A stretch of 64,000 bases of DNA from Beaufortia kweichowensis (taxonomy: Eukaryota; Chordata; Actinopteri; Cypriniformes; Gastromyzontidae), in contig CM032814.1 of the NCBI GenBank assembly GCA_019155185.1, positions 732,647 through 796,646 of the forward strand. Reading direction: 5' to 3'. The notes below the pieces were generated by a model. The model was not told the DNA's origin. It searched no databases and was given only the letters and a program-made list of their open reading frames with translations. The position numbers were made by a program, and so were the translations under genes. Position 1 is the stretch's first letter. Each line of letters starts with the position of its first letter. Below are positions 35,901 through 48,411 of the stretch, one piece after another.

Positions 35901-37860
35901 GTAAAAACGCACGCACAATGTACTTGACGCTGCGAGTTGATTTATGGGAAGTGGAGTTTATTTGAATTACACTTAGTCCACCGTTAACACAAACGAAAAA
36001 CAAACAAAAATAGTACATTATGTCTATTATTATTGTAATTGTAATATATTGTGATTACGAGGGCAAAATGTGGCAACTATGGAGAAATTGAAATTTTTCA
36101 CTACATAATTCAGTGACAATTTATTTCATGTTTTTTCTTTCTTAAAAGTGGAACTATAAGCTTGAGAGTAACATTTTAACCTTTAGCTCTATCATTCTAA
36201 TTAATCTCATAATTTTATTATTGTTTTTAATGTTACCTTCTGACTTGTTTACCACTAAAAGAAACACTACCTAAAATTAGCCCGTAGCTCCAAATACCAT
36301 CGGTAGATGGCGCCACATGACCAAATAAGAATCTGTTTGCCCTACACGGGGCTATAATCATAGACATAAGGATATAACTGCAGAACGGAGATCTTCAAAA
36401 TGGGGCGTGAACTTCAAAAGTGGGCGGCACCTTAAAAAGCGTTAAGGTTAGAGTTGGCGTGTCGTATCTAACGTTTCATAATATGAAGAAGCCACGCCCC
36501 GTTTGGAGATCTCCAGGGAGCATTTACACCCTTCTCTTGCCCTTTGTTATCAGGCCCTGGTTTTTTAAACATTCATATGTTGTTTTAGCAATCTTTAAAA
36601 AAAGTTAAGTGTAAAGTAACATGATTAGTAATTTATGCTGAAATGGGGAATATTTCGCTGTATCCTTGCTGCAACAATAGATCTCATAGACGCTGGAAAA
36701 TTTAACCAGTTTTGTGGAATTATAATAGTAAAAGTATGACCAATCGCATTAAATAAAGTGTTAAAGGGTTTTTCAGCTGGTGGAAAGAAATTTGCCTTGC
36801 TTTCGTACTGAAGGGCGTCGTCTCTTGTCCAATAGGTGGCGCTAGATAAAAGCAAATTATTCTAAGAAAGATATTTTACTTGACAATATTCTCTAGTAAA
36901 CTAAATTTGTCTCTCACGTTTCACACTTGTCACTGAATGAAATACTGTTTCAAAGGTAAATAAATCTACTACAATTAAGCCTAGACAAGAACTCGAATGA
37001 AACTACAGCAAAACTAAAAACTGTCCATCCCCCATTCAGTTTTATTTCTTTCCCTTTATTTATTTTTGATGATGAAGCTGCAGTACACTGAAGACCTCAA
37101 GTTTAACTAAAACGTGCTTATTATTAATATTATTAGTATCATCAATAATAATAATAATAACGTTTTTTGCTTTTTCTCATATTCCGTATGTAATTTTGTA
37201 TTGTATTCTTTTGTGTGTTGTTCGATCATTTCTGGAGCATTTTAATCTAACTAATTAAGCGTGTTCGGATCAGGTATGGATCGGGAATTTTCCTCTATTT
37301 CTCTTCAGGTTGGCACATACGCATTTCTGCACATTATGCATTTTTTTAGGCACCAGTAGAAGTTGGCCGGTAACACACTGCATTGACATCACACAGAGCT
37401 CTCTGTTAGAAAACAATCATCCACATAATTAAAAAAAATATATGTGCCCTCTGAAAGTCATATTGATTATATGTGCTTTTAATTTACTGTTATCTTTAGT
37501 TGTGTGTTGTAAAATGCTGTCAAATGAACAATAAATAAATACCATCGTCGTTTTGTCTTAAATTAGTTCAGTTAGTTCAATTCAATTTGTAACACAAAAC
37601 ATCACCACTTTTAGTGATGTTGCATCAGTAAGGGTTATATCGTTTTTTAACAAGGCATAATCTAAAAACTTTTTGATAGGCCTAGTTTTTATACACGCTG
37701 CCTGTCAAGAATATCAGTTATATGTTTTGACTGTGAAAGCAGTAAGTAGATTAGTACAACTCGTGTAGAGCTCTACATCGATGTATCAACATCGTTTTTT
37801 GTTGGTTTGTCCCTGTTTCTGCAGCAGGAGTCTCAACGCTTATTTTACTTTTCCAGGTGT
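35901..37860. other. Intergenic between tmem14c and tfap2a
   Basis: No coding exon recognised. It contains two CTCF-like motifs (36298-36312 and 36829-36844), a short TAA run near 37140-37160 and otherwise AT-rich unique sequence. It is the space between two divergent promoters: tmem14c to the left, tfap2a isoform c to the right. Confidence 0.6.
36829..36844 (+). promoter_or_regulatory. CTCF-like site
   Basis: CCAATAGGTGGCGCTA matches the CTCF consensus CCASYAGRKGGCRSYV at all but one position. A weaker match with core AGATGGCGCC lies at 36298-36312 in the same orientation. Both face tfap2a. Confidence 0.45.
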
Positions 37861-37870
37861 CCTTACCTTG

Positions 37871-37898
37871 CACGTGCCGATGACAGTGCGCATGCGCC
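37871..37898 (+). promoter_or_regulatory. tfap2a: tfap2a isoform-c promoter motifs (E-box, NRF1)
   Basis: CACGTG (37871-37876) and TGCGCATGCGCC (37887-37898, a consensus NRF1 palindrome) lie 130-155 bases upstream of the isoform-c ATG. Spacing is right for a core promoter; start site not visible. Confidence 0.5.
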
Positions 37899-38027
37899 GT
37901 GAAGTTGTGCAGTGTTTTTATGGCCAGGTGAGTAGATTGTTCAGGTAAAGTGGAATTTTGCTTAAGGACAGAAGACCCAATGAGTGTGATGAGTGTGATG
38001 TACCAAATTCAAAAAGAAGACACAAGA

Positions 38028-38060
38028 ATGTCACTTCTAGGCAAAATGGAAGAATGGCAG
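38028..38060 (+). CDS. tfap2a: tfap2a first exon, isoform c type
   Basis: Encodes MSLLGKMEEWQ, then donor GTACGT; the human isoform-c N-terminus is MSILAKMGDWQ. It ends in phase 0 and joins GATCGTCAC at 41751. The frame stays open upstream, with in-frame ATGs at 37950, 37980, 37989 and 37998, so a longer N-terminus is possible; the mammalian-like start is the last but one ATG. Confidence 0.88.
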
Positions 38061-41000
38061 GTACGTTGTCCTCCTTATAAAGTATATGATGGTCATGAAT
38101 GGGCATGCTTTTACTTTTGCATGAAACTATGTATTTTCCACATTACATTTTCAAACTCTAAAACTGTTCTATCTAATTTGTTACTATATAATACAGGTAG
38201 GTGTGTGGCTAGGATTGTAAAAAAATATGTGTGACAACATTTTTTACAGTGTAGGCAATTGCAAAACAGCAGTGAAAAAAAATTCTCGTGATCAGATTAA
38301 TCTAAGATATAGCACCCTCAAGGTAACAGAACGGTAAAACCAAATGTGCTGTTATTTATTTATTTAACGACTCTTGACATTATTGCAATTCAATATATTC
38401 TGTGCTACATAATCCTGACTCTGTTTCCTTATAGTTAAATAAACTTTTTATTGTTAAAATAAGATAATTTTCGACACTGTCTCATTATTAAGTAAAATAA
38501 TAATATTATAAAAAATAAAAATATATTTTCTGTGAAATTTTTTTAAGCAAATTTTAAAAACACAATAAAAAAGAACAACCGTTTCAAAACAGAAATAGTT
38601 TGATTTCTGAAAATAACGTTATTACATTTTCACAGTGAATGTTTAAAAGTGATTTTTTCGAATACATACATAGGGAATACATGAATGCATAATTTAACGT
38701 TAATTTTCCCAAGGTAAAGATTGCTAAACAGTGTTAAAAACAAGTTTTGCTTTTGCGCGAATAGTTTCAGTGATGCGTACCCTCAATCAATAAGCAGTAA
38801 ACAACAAAGCAACACACCCATCCATTTCTTTTGCCCGTTTCTCTGCCTCTTTTAATCGTCATTGTGTCTTAGTTTCTTTCGACCTCTCATTAATGACAAC
38901 TGGACTCACCCCACCAAAAATGGTAATGGAGATAAGAGAGGGACAACGCCTTAGACCCGGCGACCTGTCTCCTGACCTCATTCACATTTAACAAGACATG
39001 TTGTTGTGTTAATTATTTACATTTATCAAATTGCGCCGTTACATGTTCTAAATAGAGCTTTATACCTACTGCAGAATCGACCACTTTTGCATAACAGTAT
39101 TCCGAGTGTTTTACAGGCCCACGTTCACTATAGGACTAAAACAACAGTTTACAATTGTCAGACTTAAAACGGTGCCTATTGAAATACATGCAATTACGTT
39201 TCTTGTTGTAATAGTTTAATTTAAAGTAAAGGTGTTTTTGTACAAATGCTTACTTAACACTAAGAGCTATTGTGTGAGTGCGCAAGCACTAAAAGCATGT
39301 GAAATGATAAACCTACATATTCTTCACATATGCTCCATGGCTCAGGATATTTATCTTTTCCTAATAATTATAATGCAAATAAATCCAATTTTTAAATAAA
39401 AAACAGGTTTCACCAGGGATCCTCATTTACCACTACGAACCCTTGCTTTTTACTGTCAAGTTTTGAAATTCAAGCGAAACCCAGTAAAGGTATTCTTGCT
39501 GGAATTCTCGTTGGAGTTTCTACCTGTGTATATTCATTGGCTTTGGTCTCTTGATATGCTAATGAGGGTTATTACAGTAGTTCTCGAGTCTCTCTCTTTC
39601 ACCATTAGAGGGAGATCTGAGCGCGTAGCTCGAGCCCTCTGCACCGTGTCAAACACAAGCGAAGGCGCACTTCACTCGATCCACAACCAATGAAAATGCT
39701 TTGGAAGTTAACTGATAATATTAAATATGAAGACTACGAGGTAAGCGGCTTAACCAGACTTTTCTACTAATTTTTGCATGATATTTACAAAATTTTAGCG
39801 CAGTCAGATTTTATTTTAAATTTTAGACTGACTTCCTCTGTGTAATATTAAATTTAACACAAGTGATTAAATACATCTGCAATTTTGCAAGTTTCAAGAC
39901 ACATTTAGGTTATGCTATAATGATAATAATAATAATAAAAATAAAGTAAAACAAATTAAAATATTGTTAATAATAAAAAAAGAGACCTACATTAATTTAC
40001 CACAATTTTCTGTAGATTTTCATAATAAAAGTAATTATTTAGAATAGTAAAGCGCTACAATTTTAAAATGAGTTATATTTTCGAAAAAGAAATAAAAAAC
40101 TTACCAAACGCAACATATTTAAATGAACCAATTAAATGAGATATAATGTCAAATGTTTATTATTTTTCCCTGTAAATGTCTTTCGTTTTAGTCTGATTTG
40201 TTTGTGGAAATGCAGTAATATATGGGAGTTGTTTCGGAGTGGTGAAGCCAGTAAAACGTGTTTTCGCTTGTTTCTGAAGATTGCACACCCTATTAGCAGT
40301 AAAGACTTCCCATGTCCTTATGGTTTTCTTTCGCGCTTATTAAAATGTATATTGTTTATAAATTCGCGTTTGACTGAGACGGAAGTGTGCAAGATGAGTG
40401 CAAACGCATAAAGTTTGTTGAAACGTCGCTGCGGTGTTAAGTTGAGCTTCATCGGAGTAAGTTGATTCGTGTCGTGGCCGTGACTAAATTCTGGCGAGGG
40501 ATTCTAGTGGCCCGTGGAGCACGAACAGACGAAGCCTAATATGAAAAACAATGAGGAAGACGAGCATCCAGTGAACAGCAAAAACGTGCCAGTCCATATG
40601 CCCTCAGCGTTTGCTGGATTTTCACCAGAATCAGAGGTGCACACTGTTTCCTTCATTGTGTTCTTCCCCCTTTCATTATGTCTTTCTTTCACTTTTGCTT
40701 GCCCTCGAACCTTTTAAAATGCCTCCCCCCTCCTCTGATTCGTCAGAGGCAGGAGAATGTCCCTTTTTTTGTCTCTCTCTCCCTCTCCCACTCACTCTCT
40801 CTCTCTCCTCATCTCTGATTAGATATACTGATTCCTCATTCAATGGACGTCATTTAGTGCAGTGTGCCTTGAGTTGCTTCCTCGCTTCACGCTCGATTTC
40901 CGACCATTCTTTCCTTATTAAGTATTCGTGTAATATTAATAGTCATGAATATCTACTATTAGGAGTGCAGGGGAAGAGGCAGATCTGTGCTAACATGAGC

Positions 41001-44000
41001 TCAAGCGAGGGAACAGCACATTGACAGAGCCAGAAGACGCCAAAAGGGATCTAAGAAACTTTAAAGAAAAGCACTGCATTTAAAGAGCTGATGAAGAACA
41101 GTGGGAATTTACCTAGATTCTGATGGATTATCGCTTTATTTGAACACTGGCCACAAACACGCCGTCCTGCAGTTATTGTTTGGTCGATTTTGTTTGCTCG
41201 TTCATTTTCGTTTTGTTCCTCCAAAATTTCTGTCTTTTGAAATCCCCGGGAATCTTCGCAGATGTTAGTGCACAGTTTTTCCGCGATGGTGAGTGACTGT
41301 CGAGGGTAAAGATCCGAGGACTGCGCTCAACATGTACTTTGCGATTGTTTGCTTTTATCCTGTCATTTTGTCTGTATCATCATGAAAGCTGTTCTTGGTA
41401 GCATCGAAGGCTATTACAAAGACTTAATATTTAATGTGAGCTCCGGTTATTTTTCTTTGCCTCTCAGTAGGATCTTTCATTGCTAAATCAGTAACAATTT
41501 GTTTATTTGCAGAATGTAAAATAACGAATAATTTGCATTATGAGAGCTGTAGGATATTATTTATTATTGTTATTATTTTTATTATAGCTATTACTGTTAT
41601 GCTATTACTTTTGACCATTAAAACGACATTTTCGTTTTTTTTATTTAATTTACTCCATCCAGTGCGAATGGAAAATTGCCTCTAGGTATTTTAAGAGGAA
41701 GGAGAGAAAAAGAGAACAGCACTTAAACGGCGTATCTTTCTCTTTTCCAGGATCGTCACGACGGGACCAGCAATGGCACAGCTCGGTTACCCCAGCTGGG
41801 CGGCGTGGGTCAGTCTCCGTACACCAGCGCTCCTCCACTCTCTCACACGCCCAACTCAGACTTCCAGCCGCCATACTTTCCGCCACCCTACCAGCCCATT
41901 TACCCACAGTCTCAGGACCCTTACTCTCATGTTAACGACCCGTACTCCATAAACTCTCTACACGCCCAGCCGCAGCCGCAGCACCCGGGTTGGCCCGGCC
42001 AGCGGCAAAGTCAGGAGAGCAGTCTTCTGCACCAGCACCGCGGGTTACCGCATCAGCTGTGCCGAGAGTACCGCAGAGAAGTGCTGCTGCCGTCGGGTCA
42101 CGGTATCGACCAATTATCGGATTCAATCCCTATACACGGAATACCTCATTCTTTAGAAGATGTCCAGGTGAGGAAAAATCTTAAAAGATTTTAAGATGAC
42201 ATGCATCCGTTAAATAATCACGGCCATTACTTATAGACATGCTGCTGTTGCTAACAATTCTGAAAACACTTCTGTTTAAATAAATATTGGAGTCACATAT
42301 TTACGTAGCTTTATTTAAGTCGGAATATTTCGAGAATGCACAACAGTTTATTTTACAATAGTACATTTAAAAACGTGGCAGTGCAGATTAGTAGCACTTT
42401 TTACAACTCCGTGCAAATGTAAAATAAAATCATATTAATTTAATATTTACAAATTGTGCTAATTTATGTTGTATCATTGTCTTCCATGTTAGCCTTAATG
42501 GCATATGATGAACATTTAATTTACGTTTTGTTTTTATTTTAGACTATTTGTTTGAAATTATTTTAGATTATATGAAATATTTTCTCTCTTAACCTGTCGT
42601 TTACCACAACGACACAAAGTGAATGGTGCACTGAGCATTTTAAGTAATATTATCTGTCATTTTTGTAATTTGAGGATGCCCCTCTTATTTTACCAGTAAT
42701 TTAATTTTTGTCTACCCGCTAAATAAATGTAGTATAATTATATAGCAATGAAAACAATACAGACAAAATGCTATGTTCCACACTATTGCATGTAAATATA
42801 AGTTTCCGTTGTATAATTCTTTGAGTAATTGAAATTGTACGTAATTATTTTTTAATTAATAAATGTGGTACATAAAGATATTAGCAGCGGTTTTGTATGT
42901 AACCTTAAAATTATTACGTAAAGGATGTGAGGATTTTGTATTTCTTTTTTGCCGTTTTATTTACTTTTCATTTACCATAAAGATACATGCAATGTTAACA
43001 TTCTTCTTGTAATTTATTTCATTATTAATTTCTTGTTTGTTCTTTGCAGCATGTTGAAGATCAAGGAATTCACATTCCAGACCAAACTGTAATCAAGAAA
43101 GGTGAGCCATTTACTGTCTAAACCGAGCGTGCTTCTACTATAGCAGTCATCCTGCTTGTAGAGTCTGGTTAATTTGTAGGCCATGAAGATAACGCACAAA
43201 CCATTTTAACCAAGTTTGCTACATCAGGCTCGGTGAAGGCAACAGTGTGTGTTAATATCGTGGTGTTTCTCTAATCGAAGCTTAGTCTTTGCCTTTAATG
43301 CAATTTGCCTTAAATACAATTTGTTACGGTACATCCAAAGATGATATAAGAGACGCATGAAGAGACTTTAATGTTTACGATAATTGCGTATAGTCATCAT
43401 AAACCAAGAATTACAGTGCGTGTTTGATCTGGGTCGTTTTCGAAAATCTTTTTGGTTTCGTTTGGGAAGCATTGGATAGGGTACATAGTACTGGGATGGC
43501 TCTGTACTGTCAAAGTGCGATACGGTGAAATTAACTTTTCTACGTTTTACCACGTAAATTATTAAAGTTAAATTTGTTGCATCGCGTATAACTCCACATT
43601 GAACATAAACGCGATAATTGCGATCTCACAAATTCGTTTATCCCATCTTGTCTCTATTAATCTCCCCTGAGCTATTAATGTCACCAATGATCCATCCAAA
43701 AGTGCCAGCGATTTTGTTTCTTGATTTAAAAGGAAACAAGGATAAGGTACGCGTATGTTTGTGTGTTTAACTGTGCTTTCATGATCATTTGTGCGAATCA
43801 TTTTACTCCTGCAGCATAAATTCCAGGAGTGATTAGTAGTGACTATCTATTATCATTATTATTATTTTTTGAAGTTGGTATTTTTCTCCTTTGTCCGTTT
43901 TTATTAAGTTAAAGAAAAATATACACGAGTTTTCATTTTTATGGACTGCTGTGCAGTTCGTGCTATACGAGTGGCAATGTTATGCATGTTCAACTGTCAT

Positions 44001-47000
44001 CTTCTCTGGGTTTGGTCTGAAGTCACCACTGTGATAATGTGAAATAGTTGATGGCTAGGACACTTCATTACTCGGGGCATATCCCAACAGTTACATTCAC
44101 GAGCTGAATGAAAAGCTATTGCTGCGGTATCTATATTCCTTCCAGTCTGATAAGACCATATTGCCTTTGATTCCATATAGGCGTGCAAGATGATGTGCAT
44201 ATAAGCGCAAATGTTTAATCTTATTTAATAGCTGTCTGCTGCATAGCAATTCATTTTTTTTCCCATTTGGAGCTGCAGAGTGAAATGGGAGGCCTAATCA
44301 TGTATTTTTGTCTAGGTCCTGTCTCCATATCCAAGAACAACAGCAATGTCTCTGCCATACCGATAAATAAGGACGGGCTTTTTGGTGGCGTGGTAAACCC
44401 TAACGAAGTGTTTTGTTCGGTTCCGGGTCGTCTTTCACTTCTCAGCTCAACATCAAAGTACAAGGTCACAGTAGCGGAGGTGCAGAGACGCCTCTCTCCG
44501 CCTGAGTGCCTAAACGCTTCTCTGCTCGGTGGGGTCTTGAGGAGGTGAGTTGTACATCCATTACACAAACCAATAATTACATGTTATCAAGCGCTTTACC
44601 CACCGAAGTGGTATTATATTAAACCAATACACCAATATAGACACAACAGTGAACCTTGAATTATGCGGGTAATGGGCTACCCAAGTGCAATGAGTACTTT
44701 TTGTCATCTCGTAACCCACAAAGATTTAACTGTAGCCTGGGAAAATTAAATATCGCGTGATAGCAGGGGAATAAAATATGACAACGTGTTTAAGTGAATC
44801 ATAGGTAATTCCTAGAAACATTTCGTTCCATATCTCTATAGTCTTGCTTTTATCATTTAACGTGGCCAGAAGAGATGTTTTAAAAAGACAGGACTGCTTA
44901 ATTTTACGTTCTTGCGCGTTCCGGTCCTATAGTCTATTTATTGTATTAATTATACATTTAGTTTTCATAAAACAGTTTTATATATAGACCCACCATGACA
45001 TGACGTTAAAATGATCACCAAGACGAAGCAATTACAGTTAGTAACTTTTTTGTCATTTTCTCAAAAGAGCCAAATCTAAGAACGGCGGAAGATCCTTAAG
45101 AGAAAAATTGGACAAAATCGGATTAAATCTACCCGCAGGAAGACGCAAGGCTGCCAATGTTACCCTCCTGACGTCACTGGTCGAAGGTAAGTTTCCTGAA
45201 GAATATATGTATATGATAACGCAGGTGTTGAATACGGCTACATGAGAGCTATTCTAAATCAGGATTTGCATTCATCCGTGAAATGGAGAGAGTTTGTCTT
45301 GCAAGCAACAATGCATGAAGGATATGAGAAAGGATTGTTTTTAGAGAATGGAATCTGAAATACAATTCTGTGGGATTACAAGGCCCTTTTTAAACCTGTG
45401 AGCAGCATCACTCATTTTTAAACCCGGGCATAATTTATATGTGTCGAGTGTCTTTATGCGGCCTACTTTACGCCAGATTAGTTGTGTTGTTTTATTGCAC
45501 TCTGATACTTTATGCAGTTGCTTGAGGGTATATGGCGCAACCACTATTATTATTATTATTATTATTATTATCATTATTATTAATAATATAATAATAATAA
45601 TAATAATATTTAGTGCAGCGTAGTGTAGATTTTACCCCCATAAATTGATGCTGTTGACCTGTAGGTTATTATAAAAAATAAATGAGTTAATTATGTTGCA
45701 TTGCGCAGATTCCATTGCTGTTGAATAAATCCATTTTGCTTGCAAAGTTAGAGGTGATTATTCCGTGCAGTGGTATTTGGTGTACCGTGGGTTTTAAAGG
45801 TGAAAGCAGGAGACGGATCATTGGTTCCTGTTAATCATTGCCGCTGAAGACTGAATGTAATATTCATCGTGCTTCATTGAAATTTGGTCTTGTATGGTAA
45901 TGAGCCTGAAGAAATGTACGATTCCTGCGAGATAAGGGCGGAGGGGGGTTTGAGGGACACGCATGCAGGCGCGGATTTAGTTAGAGGACACTGGCTTTCT
46001 AAAGTGCTGTTATTGTTTATGATCTGCTCCATTTTATGGAAAGCAGTTTAGTGAGTTGAGCTTTGATGCTAATTGGCGCATGCGTTCTTCCGGACTCTGT
46101 GCTTACGACAGGAAGGCCCGCAGTAAAAACCCAACTGTTTCAGGAAATTAAAACCAAAGACTTGTGGAAAAACAGACAGACCTATAGGCTGGTGTAACCT
46201 ATTTTTCATAGCTAAAATATAAGAAAGCGGTTTATTGTTAGCCGTTCGCAAAAGCTTTATATGACATTCATCAAATAGATGAACGGATCACAAACGAATC
46301 ACATTATGTCATTATCATTTGCAGTAACGATCTATCGCAGAAATGAATCCACTCTGTGTTTCTCTGTGTTAATATATTTGTATATCCTATTAGGAAAATA
46401 AAGGTACATCAATGATGTTAAAAATTTTGGAAGAGCTGGCGATGTCCTGCTCATTGGCAGATTAGATTAATTAGATGACAAATGTGCAATGTGGCAATAC
46501 GTTAACTGCAGTATATTTAAGTAACATGCTGCACACTGACTTTCATTATTTTAGGTGAAGCTGTGCATCTGGCCAGAGATTTCGGTTATGTATGTGAGAC
46601 TGAGTTTCCAGCCAAGGCGGTAGCTGAATACGTGAACCGACAGCATTCCGACCCAAATGAACAAGTCCAAAGAAAAAACATGCTATTGGCAACGAAGTAA
46701 GTGTTATTCTCTGTTTTCAAATGTCAAAGCGAATTTCACTGTTTACGACTGCGCATTTGCATCAAGGTGAACGAGTTAATCCTGGTGGTTTATATAACAA
46801 CATTCTCTTGGAATTTCCAATTATTTTTCATTTGGCTGCTGTCAAATGGTTTTACATGTGCTAATATATATGCAGTTAGTGAGGATGGGTTTTTTAGTTT
46901 ATTTTTGGAGTGTTTTTCTGGAATAGGATAACATGGAAATTCACAACATTTTTTGCAAAGTCTGAAGACTGACATTATATAAATTGGCATTGTTTCCCTA

Positions 47001-47681
47001 CAAGTTTGTTTAGATTGTCAGCAAACGAAAAGCGTCAAGCTGTATAGAAGATACACACCACCCTTCCGTCTTAAATATTGCATAAATAAACAAACATAAC
47101 AAGCGGACACTCTTCTTCAGAAGTCCTGGAAGTTAATATGTCTGATCCAATTCACACGTCGACGGTTAAAGTAATACTGGCGTATTTGTGATTATCGTTT
47201 CAAATTGAGCTTGAGGTCCCCATCACTCTCATCCCGCACTGACCAAGTCAGCTGCTGTCCAAAGGAATATCCGTCTTATTGATTATGGGACACATAAGGA
47301 GCGCATAGTGTTACTAATACATTTCTGACTTCATACCTTCAGCTGTAATTAGCTTCACCCTGACACGCATCCTTCATTGTATCTCCTTTTAGACAAATCT
47401 GCAAAGAGTTCACGGACCTGCTCTCGCAAGACCGCTCGCCCTTGGGGAATTCACGTCCACAACCCATTCTTGAGCCCGGGATTCAGAGCTGTTTGACCCA
47501 CTTCAGTCTTATTTCTCACGGATTCGGGACTCCTGCCATGTGCGCGGCCCTCACAGCGCTGCAGAACTATCTGACGGAGGCCATTAAAGCCATGGACAAA
47601 ATGTACTTGAACAACAATCCCAACAGCCACAACGAGACGAGCTCTAAAGCAGGAGACAAAGATGAGAAACACAGAAAGTGA
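38028..47681 (+). CDS. tfap2a: AP-2 alpha transcription factor
   Basis: Sequence-specific regulator of neural crest, epidermis, face and kidney genes; binds GCC-N3/4-GGC as a dimer. Three alternative first coding exons (38028-38060, about 39690-39740, 41262-41288) each end in phase 0 and join common exons 41751-42167, 43050-43101, 44316-44544, 45068-45186, 46555-46696, 47393-47681. With the middle start (ATG 39696) the product is 430 aa (human isoform a 437). The Pro/Gln-rich activation region carries the PY motif PPYFPPPY (residues 55-62). The basic region SKNGGRSLREKLDKIGLNLP and GRRKAANV starts near residue 250. The helix-span-helix dimerisation domain (AVHLARDFGYVCETEFPAKA to YLTEAIKAMDKMYL) runs to about 405, followed by a charged tail ending EKHRK. 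All junctions keep phase; the exon at 45068 uses an AAAAG acceptor. Confidence 0.96.
39480..39695 (+). promoter_or_regulatory. tfap2a: Promoter/5' UTR of tfap2a isoform a
   Basis: Contains a reverse CCAAT box (ATTGG, about 39535), an octamer-like ATGCTAAT (39557-39564) and a CpG-richer stretch (39610-39680) just before the isoform-a start. No TATA box was identified. The true start site is not visible. Confidence 0.4.
39690..39740 (+). CDS. tfap2a: tfap2a first exon, isoform a type
   Basis: Encodes MKMLWKLTDNIKYEDYE with donor GTAAGC. Mammalian isoform a is MLWKLTDNIKYEDCE, so translation may begin at the second ATG (39696). It keeps IKYE, which fits the SUMO consensus around Lys10 known for AP-2 alpha. 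The usual Cys before the last Glu is Tyr here. Confidence 0.92.
40514..40636 (+). CDS. Possible extra tfap2a first exon (uncertain)
   Basis: A 41-codon open segment MEHEQTKPNMKNNEEDEHPV... ending SPESE stops in phase 0 at a GAG|GTGCAC donor. It could therefore join the common exon as ...PESE-DRHDG, like EDYE-DRHDG from isoform a. It lies between known first exons in a GC-richer block. Against it: the donor is weak after GT, and I know no vertebrate AP-2 alpha with this start. It may simply be 5' UTR. Confidence 0.25.
40730..41261 (+). promoter_or_regulatory. tfap2a: Promoter/5' UTR of tfap2a isoform b
   Basis: A long CT-rich tract (40760-40815) and GC-box-like CCTCCCCCCTCC (40721-40732) precede an inferred leader running to ATG 41262. 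The 137-codon frame at 40611-41024 crosses this tract and has a composition expected of pyrimidine-rich DNA; it is not taken as a gene. Confidence 0.4.
41262..41288 (+). CDS. tfap2a: tfap2a first exon, isoform b type
   Basis: Encodes MLVHSFSAM, identical to the mammalian isoform-b N-terminus and close to the AP-2 epsilon start (MLVHTYSAM). Strong donor GTGAGT; phase 0. It joins the common exon 463 bp downstream. Confidence 0.92.
45544..45612. repeat. (ATT)n / (AAT)n microsatellite
   Basis: ATT triplets passing into AAT triplets, with a small inverted symmetry at the junction (TTATTAATAA). In the tfap2a intron after exon 45068-45186. Confidence 0.95.
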
Positions 47682-48411
47682 TATTCAACCACCACATCCC
47701 AATTTAAATGACAAAATGGTTAGAACGAACACACTAGTGAACAAGACGCGCCACCTCCTGATCTTGACATTTTTGAACGCGTTTCGTTTTTTAATAATAA
47801 AAACCCAAACAAACAAACAACAACAAAAAAACTGTTCACCTTGGGATTCGTGGAAAAGACATTCCTTTAAATCGAAATATAATCTGAGTGGAAATGAAAG
47901 GAATACACATCAGCCACTACAGGACTTTCTTCTGAACTCCCTTTTAATGAGTTCAATGGACTCAGCAATTTCCCTTCAATATCTCATTTACGATTGTAGC
48001 TATTTGACAAGAAGCTGAAAGAGGATGATTTTTATCAGTATTGTGAATAATAAACTTGAAAAAACTAAACAAAAAAATTAAATTCACAGCTCAATGCCAT
48101 GACTTCAAATTCACTCTGAGCGACCAACTTAAACTTTAAATTTCAACACGATTCACGGTTATATGAGGGAATCTGTGTTCATGTATGTATATATTTATTT
48201 ATGTGTAATTTAATGGGAATTGTAAATATGGTACGTCTGTTAAAATTTCTTTTTTATTTATCTGGTGCCTCCTGTTTTAGTGGGTTTGAATATTCGCTTA
48301 GGTCTTCATGTGGTTTTATGGTTCTTAGAAAACAGAAATTTGGGGTATTCTTCTCTGGGATATTTCAATTCAGCCCTCTTGTAGCATGTTGAGGCGAGTG
48401 AACAAATTGAT

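Noticed and set aside
40611..41024. 137-codon frame rich in Ser/Leu/Phe
   Set aside because: It follows a pyrimidine-rich promoter tract; the composition comes from the CT repeat.
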